Shown one piece after another: positions 57,204-64,000 of a DNA stretch of 64,000 nt; positions within the stretch are counted from its first letter, which is position 1; the number at the start of each line of letters is the position of its first letter. This DNA comes from Podospora comata (taxonomy: Eukaryota; Ascomycota; Sordariomycetes; Sordariales; Podosporaceae): positions 1,116,001 through 1,180,000 of the forward strand of contig CP071494.1 of NCBI GenBank assembly GCA_017354895.1, in the 5' to 3' direction. A program made the translations under genes and the position numbers. The notes beneath the pieces were generated by a model. That model worked only from the letters and a program-made list of their open reading frames with translations, searched no databases and had not been told where the DNA came from.

Positions 57204-57918
57204 TTAGTGGCCAGCGCGGCGAGACTCAGCGATGACACGGTTCATGTCCTCGACCTTCGCCTTGGCACGGCCGAAAGTACCGAGCTGGGAAGAGAATGTC
57301 AGCAACTGAGAACAGCTTGTAAATAGACTATCAGGGTTCCTACCTTCTTCTTGGCGAGCTTACGGGCACGCTTGTCCTTGGAGTTGCGGAGCAATTCAAT
57401 GATGCGGCGCTCATAGGGAGCGAGACTGTGTTTGCAGTTAGAGACCACCCTTCAAGTCCACCAGAACCATACGAGAAAAAGAACATACCCAGCAACCTCC
57501 TTGACAAGGTCACGGACGAAGGCAGTGCGCTTGCTAAGGTGACCCTTGGTGCGGCTAACGCGGGGCTTGGCGACGCGGGCGGTGGTCTTCTGTGTTCAGG
57601 GAAAAACGGTATCGATTAGCCAGGTGTCCATCATCCGCTGTTATGCTTCGACATCTCCATGTTCCAGGAGGAAGCAGCGCGGAGATCCTCCACGAGGTGA
57701 GACAGAAGAGGCTTTATCTTACGTGGCCCTTGTTGAGACCCTGTGAAGCAAAACGTTAGCATGTTGATTTTTGACACTATTTTCGACATCACGGGAAAAT
57801 TCGAGATTGCGAACTGCGACAACCACGAGTCTCCAATTGTCCTGCGAATGCGAAACTGATGAGCGAGCAGACTTACGGTGGCAATGCCAGAGCGGGGAGT
57901 CTCCTTGGTAGCGGCCAT
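57204..57918 (-). CDS. RPL36: 60S ribosomal protein eL36, 107 aa
   Basis: A component of the large cytosolic ribosomal subunit. Five exons: 57877-57918, 57723-57740, 57489-57589, 57344-57425 and 57204-57284. Exon 2 is only 18 bp (GLNKGH), and every join falls in conserved sequence: [33 protein letters not shown], then [28 protein letters not shown], then a final exon that begins [14 protein letters not shown]. The length matches the family (about 100-106 aa). The dense intron content near the 5' end is typical of fungal ribosomal protein genes. It is divergent from ZW10 across about 540 bp. No snoRNA with convincing C and D boxes was found in its introns. Confidence 0.97.
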
Positions 57919-58456
57919 TGTGCTGGTTGATGGCGTGAATGTCGTCGTGACGTTGAGCGGAGAGGAAAGGGAAATCGGAGAAGTTTTGGAGTTTTGTGTG
58001 GTTGAAGTTTTCAGGGCAAAAGTTCGAGTGGAGCTCAAGAGCTTGGCGGGGACCAGCTGGCAGTCAGCTGAGCGGCTGGTGTCCCACCATCTGTGGCTGC
58101 ACTTCCCGCAGAGGCTTGGCAATACACAGGGGCCTTCGGAGCTTGTGAACGTCAGCTTCCAATTGGTGATGAGCTTCAATGACAACTTGGTCCCAAAGGC
58201 CGCTCCCAACGTGGGGTGTACAACATAGCAACTACGAAGTACAGACGACTCCACGCCAAATCTCTTGACGAATTCCCCGATATAATACTGTACATCTTTC
58301 AGCCGCTCGGACTCAATAGAACGAGCCCAAATTTCCATATCAGGCGGAGCCCGGGGATAGGTGGCATCCACTGTCTGGCGACGTCACTATCAGTACTGCG
58401 CACCTTCGTCCACTGCAGCGCAATAGCGAGAGCAGATGAAATAACCCCTCCATACC
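57919..58456. other. Divergent promoter region, eL36 / ZW10
   Basis: A compact 538-bp region that serves a ribosomal protein gene and a membrane-traffic gene read in opposite directions. No consensus TATA box was seen near either start. Confidence 0.5.
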
Positions 58457-61168
58457 ATGGCTACCGATACTCCAGAGCCTTCAGCGACTCAACTGGCACA
58501 AGCAATCGTCGAATTTTCTTTACGCGGCTCTTTTCCAGAAGAAAATGTATCGTCATTGCCTCTCAAGCCCGATGCGCTGGCCGAAGCTATCAAGGCCCTC
58601 GCAGATGCCAGAGCTAAGCTCCAAGTATGAGGTTCTCCCACCCAACTGAGCACAATATAGGGATGCTAAGAACGATATCTTTGTGCCCGAGCAGGCAGAA
58701 ATTCATGCGATCAACGAGGATACCGCCGACGATGTACGAGCATGGCAAACCAATGCGCAATCTGTCCAGGACGACATGATCCGGTCAAAAGCGCTAGCAA
58801 ACGAAATCATCAAAACTTCTGAAGCACCGGCAGTCTCAGGGAAGGATACCCACGATGCCGAGGCAAAGGCCAAGTTTCTGGTTCGGGAGCTCAACTACAA
58901 CGCCCAAGTGCAGGAAGCTCTCAAAGGAATCAGGACAGTCAACCGCACACTCGATGAAGTTGAGAAAGCAAGAGATGAGCGGAGGATATTGGATGCGCTA
59001 CACCTACTCGAACGATCATGGAAGGAACTTGATGCCATACCAGTCAACAAATCCTGTCGGGCAATCAAATTGCTGGATATCAGAGCTTTTGAACTCGAAT
59101 CTGATGTTCATGAGGTTTTCGACCATGTGTGGAACACGCTTATCAATGTTGATGTTGAGAAGCATACGGTCTCTATGAGCAGCGGCCGGGATGATGAACC
59201 TATGAGTCTCTCGGATGCGGTGATAGGTCTGCAAGCCTACAAGGAGGTTGACAGGCGTACGGCTCAGCTCTGGGCCAGCCTTAATGCGGCTGTCCTCGTT
59301 CCCAGAATGGATATGGAGAGAGAGACCTTGCCGGGCATTCAAATACAAGATGTAAGTGATCCATTTCCAGGAGATAGATCTTGTCTAACATCAAGCAGAA
59401 CACTCTGGAAGTAAAAGGTACGACAGATAAATCTGTCGAGTCTTTATTCACCGATCTCGAAAAGGTTTTTAGGTTTCTTGTTGAAAGATTACCCGGTGAC
59501 TTGGTCGAGACCATTTCCCCCACCCTTCTTCCAGGGGTAATACACCGAGTAACCAGTGTATGGCTTGATTCGGCCGTCCCATCGTCTTTGAACGACATGG
59601 CGAGGTTTCAACAAGTCATCGCTCTCGCCAAAAGCTTCTGTGCGACACTACGGAAACTGGGATTCACAAATCTGGGAGATTTACAAGAGTGGACGGAAAG
59701 TGCCCCGAGGGTATGGCTCTCCAAGTGCAGGGAAGCCGCATTGGATGCGGTCCGCACGAAGCTGTCGAAAGGCTTTGGTGAACCGACCCGGGTAGAAAAG
59801 ATCGAGAAGCAGATGGTGTCAAAGTCAGAAGGTCAACAAATAGCGTCCAATGGGGCCGCAGCTGTTGATGACGATGGAGAAGGATGGGGTGATGCTTGGG
59901 GTATTGGGGATGATGAGCCACCAAAAGAAGAGCCAAAAGAGGTGGAGAAGAAGGCAGCTGCCAAACCGGCGGATGACGGTGACGAGGACGTAGCGGATGC
60001 TTGGGGATGGGGAGATGAGGCTGCCGAGGAGGAGCAGCTCATTGAGGAGACACGGAAGAAGACCGAGATGGAAGACGAGGATCCAGCTGATGCTTGGGGC
60101 TGGGGTGATGATACTAATAATGACGCGCCTACGGCTACAGCGACAGCTACAAAATCTGAGCCAGAGATCAGGGAACTAGTGTTGAAGGAGACATATAGCA
60201 TTTCATCGATGCCACAACCTGTCTTGGACCTAATAGCAGCCATTGTGGAAGATGGTGCGGCTCTGACCCAGGACAGGCACGCGAGTAGCCCGGTAGCAGC
60301 AGCCGCGGCTGGACTGTTCGGTGTGCCGACTCTTGCGCTGGCACTATTCAGAGCCATCTCGCCTCACTACTACGCTCCAAAGGAGGGTGGGAATATGTAA
60401 GTTTGAACCCCCCTCACTCAGTTTTTGCTATGTTGTTCATCTCTAACCGGCACGAAAAAAAGGTTCCTCTACAATGACGCAACCTGGCTATCGGAAAAAC
60501 TAGCGGATTTCTCGGCCACCTGGAAAACCCGCCATGATATAAGCACCCGAGCGCAAAACATGCTGAGACTAGACAGCGACGTCAAGGCTCTTCAAGGGTT
60601 TGCCAACCGCGCCTACACGAACGAGCTCAGTCTCAAAAAGATGATGCTGCGGGATCGGTTGGGGGGTGAGCAAAACCTTTTGCAGCTGGACGACACGGAA
60701 TCCTACGTTGCGTCGGCGGTCTCGATGGTTAGGTCGATAGCGCTGGAGTGGGAGCCCATCCTGGCGAAATCTGTGTGGCAGCAGGCGGTTGGGTCGATGG
60801 TTGACGCGTTGGCGTCGAAGATTGTTTCTGATGTGATGGATCTGCCGTCTATTGGGCAGGAGGAGGCGTATAATATCGCGAAGCACATCGCTTCGGTGGA
60901 GGAGCTGGATGATTTGTTTTTGCCGAGCAAGGGGGAGGTGCCGTTGACCGCGCAGTTTGCGGGGAGCTGGTTGAGGTTGAAGTACTTGAGCGAGGTGCTG
61001 CAGAGCAATTTGAGGGATGTGAGGTATTTGTGGATGGAGGGGGAGCTGAGCTTGTATTTTGGGGTGGAGGAGGTGCTGGATTTGATTGGGGCTAGTTTTG
61101 AGGATAATGCGAGGACGAGGGAGGTGGTGAGGGAGATTAGGGGGAATCCGAGGCCTAGGGGGGAGTAG
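58457..61168 (+). CDS. ZW10: ZW10/Dsl1-type tethering factor, 842 aa
   Basis: A subunit of the ER tethering complex (NRZ/Dsl1) that captures COPI vesicles coming back from the Golgi; animal ZW10 also acts at kinetochores. Exons are 58457-58624, 58695-59351, 59399-60396 and 60463-61168. The exon 3 acceptor has a one-codon ambiguity (CAGCAG-like), and the downstream CAG is used here. The N-terminal third is helical (EIHAINEDTADDVRAWQ onwards). A central acidic linker at about 430-525 contains three tryptophan motifs: WGDAWGIGDD near 438, DAWGWGDE near 477 and DAWGWGDD near 508. They resemble the coatomer-binding lasso of yeast Dsl1. The C-terminal half (YNDATWLSEKL to the end) is the conserved ZW10 region, with WLRLKYLSEVLQSNLRDVRY. 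Confidence 0.92.
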
Positions 61169-64000
61169 TGGGAGGTTGGAGAGTACGTTGTTCATGCAGC
61201 ATCGTTGTTGGCAAAGGAAGCTTGCAGCCAACACAGTCCAGACAGTATAGATGTGTAGAATGGCGTTCTTTTTAGCGTTGGTCGATCCGATTCACATGCA
61301 AGCCATTGAATACCTACCTGGTTATTATTGCGGAGGGTGGAGTCTCTGGGTTTTTTGTTGTCCCTGTTTCTCCAGAGGCCAGCCCCTCTTGATGTGTTCT
61401 CCGAGGAGCTCTCTCGCTCACTAGGATTTTCCAGTTGCCTAGACGTCTCGGGCATAATCTTTCACGATCTTTTTTTTGACAGGGGTTGGTGGTGCTCTTT
61501 ACTAGATAGGTAAGGTGAGGTGAGGTATCTCGATTCAAAATGTGCACTTGAACAGTTTTGCATATTTTTTTTCCTGCAGAGGAGAGGGAATGAAGGAAAG
61601 ATCCTCCCCTGTCCGGGTTCGCTTCGATGCGATCGCGATCTCGACTCTCTCTCTCTCTCTCTCTTGCGCGCGTGCGCGCGAGAGATTCTTTTCTTCGGGG
61701 TGGTGTGTTTTGGTGTGGAGGTGGTGGTTTTTTTTTCGTGGACTGATCCAGAACTTTGGGGTAAGGTACCTAGGTAGGTATGGCTTGGGAGAAGAAGAAA
61801 TGGTAGGTACCAAATGTCTCAGATATGTGTGTGTGTGTGTGTGAAAAAAGAAACATACATGATAAATTATCATGATATCAACAGTAAGGTAACATGCACA
61901 CTAATTATCGAATAGGTTGAATCGGACCCGGGTATCTGACTATCTGCCGTATCTCTCTCTCCCCCGCCTTTTTGGGAGCTCCCAACAATCGAGGAAAGGT
62001 ATGCTTGTTGCTTTTTTTTTTGGTGGATGGGGAGGGAGGGGAGCTGAGTATCAAAGATTGGAGAAGGGGAGGTAGGCGGGCAGGCGGGCTAGTATCGTAC
62101 AGTATGCACAGCTGCTGCTGGAGGGGGATGCAAGAGGGAGAGAAAGCGGAAGTTCGGGAGAGACGGAGTTGGAAATGCCGAGTGAGGTGGGGGGGTTGTT
62201 TGGTGGTGAGAGAGAGATGTGTGTGTGTGTGTCTTTTACTCAGGGCATCGGTTGTAAGACAAAAAGACGCAGGAGAAGAGAAAGAAGCTAACTGCTGCAT
62301 GGACAGGTGCTCATCTTCGTGTCTTTGCGTCTTTAGCGTGGCAAGGCGTCCTTCAAGAGGCAGGATCAGGACGGTGACTGGAGGGGATGTCGAGAGATGT
62401 TCACTGTCATGTCGAGTACGTACAGTACTTTGAGTTCCAAACCCATTGTCGTCAGACCAGTTGGGAGGGCCAAGGTTTGGGGTAGATTGTACAGACTGTA
62501 TGAGTTGCAGCAACTAGCCGTTGTTCAAGTTGTCAGCTGCTCGCTTTTTCTTTTGCTTTTGAGAGAATTATGAGGAGACAGCAAGACATGGGGTGTGGGC
62601 ACTGGGATGAGGTGTGATGAGAGGAGATGGGAGAGAGAGCGGGTAAGGGGTAGTCAGAAAAAGATCCGTCGGTCGTTTATTCCCTCCCTCCCTCCCTTCC
62701 TTCCGCTGTCCGTTTCTTGTCTATGGGTCAACGGGGGACAGATAGGACCCGTTGCCTTCTTTTCTCCGCTACCGCTACCGCATCCGTTCCCGTAACCGTA
62801 GCGTACCCACTTCATCCATTGTGCTGGGTCTGTTCTTGCTCTATGGGATTTGGAAATGTGAGATGGGATTCATCTCGTGTGCATGTTAGGACCGAGGAGC
62901 CTCTTACTGTTGAAGAAAAAGAATTACGAGATCTATGTGAAAAGAAGCAAACAGCTGTGAGGCATCACTTCTCCGGCTAGATCGTGCCGTCTGTTTACCT
63001 TGTTGCTCTGAGGGACAATGCGGCCACTTCTGCAGCGTCCTCTGAGACGAGATTGCCTTCACCTTGATACACGTCCGCCTTACCCGGTCTCCCAGAATAG
63101 CCACACCGACTCACCGACTACTAAACACAAGCACAGATCAGCAAGCAATATATTCCAGCTTCACTTTTTCCTGATCCGACAACAGCCAAGGCCATGATCC
63201 GAGCTGGCTCTGAAACAAAGTCACCGGCAAACAAAGCAATATTTCACCGCGCTGGCTGGCCCATCCATGTCGAGGCAGGAAGCCTTGTGTGACCCGAGAG
63301 AATAGAACACCTCCAAGCCTCGGGCCGGCAAGTTGCATCTCGCTGATCGGAACGGCCGGCATTATTCCTTCTTTTTTCTGTTCTTTCGCTCTTTTGTTCA
63401 GCCAATCAGCTTCAAAAGATTGTTTCCCCTCAAAAAGGATCACACAACAGATCAAAAGAAGAAATGAGCATATGCAAACCAGGGGAAAGAAAAGGGGCTG
63501 GGAGGGGAACTGTCCATTCACAAACGGTGATATACCGACATGATGCATGCGTAGTTTATATACATACATAACAGCTGAACAAGGAGGGTATGTTGTGGAT
63601 GAAGAGGTTGGTACTGTAAAAGTAGGTTGACGTATATTATATTTTAAACTATGCTTCAAAATATACTTGATAGGCTTGTATAGATAGTTGGAGGGTCTTG
63701 AAAAGATAACCAATAGGCCTTGAAAGATAGTTGAGAGGCCTATTCGACATGGAGGGGTGAGGGCGAGAGTGAGTGGTTGAAATGACAAGACAGAAGCCTC
63801 CATCTGTTCGTCGGTAAGCAGGCTTGGACTGAGGCAACCTGCAAGAATGCAGAGACGCAGAGATGGCATAGTGCGAATAAATGAGCCCACCAGCAGCCAT
63901 CATCAAAGTTGCTCACCACCGAAAGAAGCAGGTCAAAGATTAGGTATGGTCGGGTATGTCCGTCCTTTCACAGGTAGTACAGCACAGAGTGATAGCTGCC
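61169..64000. other. Gene-free right end with simple repeats
   Basis: About 2.8 kb. The left part is probably the ZW10 3' region. CT/GT-type runs occur near 61646-61661, 61826-61843 and 62216-62231. A 250-codon open frame on the minus strand (63138-63890) has no recognised domain and overlaps the minisatellite at 63666-63740. Confidence 0.5.
63666..63740. repeat. Three-unit 22-bp minisatellite
   Basis: Units start with CTTG at 63675, 63697 and 63719 (22, 22 and 21 bp), with a partial unit before them. The shared pattern is CTTG, an A-rich stretch, GATAG or GATAA, then a G-rich AGGC/AGGGT end. Units differ at several positions, mostly by transitions. Confidence 0.75.

Noticed and set aside
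57591-57876. Box C/D snoRNA in the eL36 introns
   Set aside because: A GATGATG-like box occurs, but the distance to any CTGA is too short and no flanking terminal stem is visible.

Overview
The window is nuclear DNA of a filamentous ascomycete. Genes are split by few, short introns with GTATGT/GTAAGT-type donors, and the set is typical of Pezizomycotina (samB, Pfa3, AIM6, ICE2, Zrg17, Dug3, cyanase). A 24-residue lipopeptide pheromone precursor very close to Neurospora mfa-1 points to Sordariales; the exact genus is not certain. I find 21 protein-coding genes, all apparently intact and none cut by the window edges. Exon borders were worked out by hand from reading frame, splice signals and family knowledge.

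Layout, left to right: an AN1 zinc-finger protein (-, 1271-1590); glutathione-dependent formaldehyde dehydrogenase (-, 4388-5882); a DUF952 protein (+, 7362-7898); a membrane J-protein (-, 8049-9334); a Pfa3-type palmitoyltransferase (-, 10242-12054); an ICE2-family ER membrane protein (+, 13908-15273); an AIM6-like protein (-, 16190-17739); EBP2 (+, 18530-19821); the MYND protein samB/Mub1 (-, 21787-23649); a gene-poor stretch of 4.7 kb; an unknown protein with a C-terminal membrane anchor (-, 28383-29747); Zrg17 (+, 30474-32166); Dug3 (-, 32694-34367); Mgm1/OPA1 (+, 35687-38572); cyanase (+, 39493-40139); the pheromone gene (+, 41145-41219); a CCDC137-like nucleolar protein (+, 42341-43406); a large TFIIIC B-block subunit (+, 43909-50661); a Ubc6/UBE2J-type E2 (-, 51459-52441); the cohesin loader Scc4/Mau2 (-, 53661-56482); ribosomal protein eL36 (-, 57204-57918); and ZW10/Dsl1 (+, 58457-61168). 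The last 2.8 kb holds no gene I can support.

The genes are mostly housekeeping and do not form a metabolic or defence cluster. Functions touch ER and membrane traffic (ICE2, J-protein, Ubc6, ZW10, Zrg17, Pfa3), ribosome synthesis (EBP2, eL36, the CCDC137-like protein), chromosomes and transcription (Scc4, TFIIIC), mitochondria (Mgm1) and small-molecule detoxification (formaldehyde dehydrogenase, Dug3, cyanase). Several pairs are divergent and share promoter space.

Two items stand out. The first is the tiny pheromone gene, too short for ordinary ORF finding. The second is a pair of non-coding elements about 18 kb apart (9783-9975 and 27926-28119, both on the minus strand). They share an identical 15-base upstream TATA block, A-box- and B-box-like signals and a hairpin with a TTTCGA loop, while their stems differ in sequence but still pair. 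They look like members of a Pol III-type structured RNA family, or of a tRNA-derived repeat family. I see no retroelement, DNA transposon, CRISPR array, rRNA or convincing functional tRNA.
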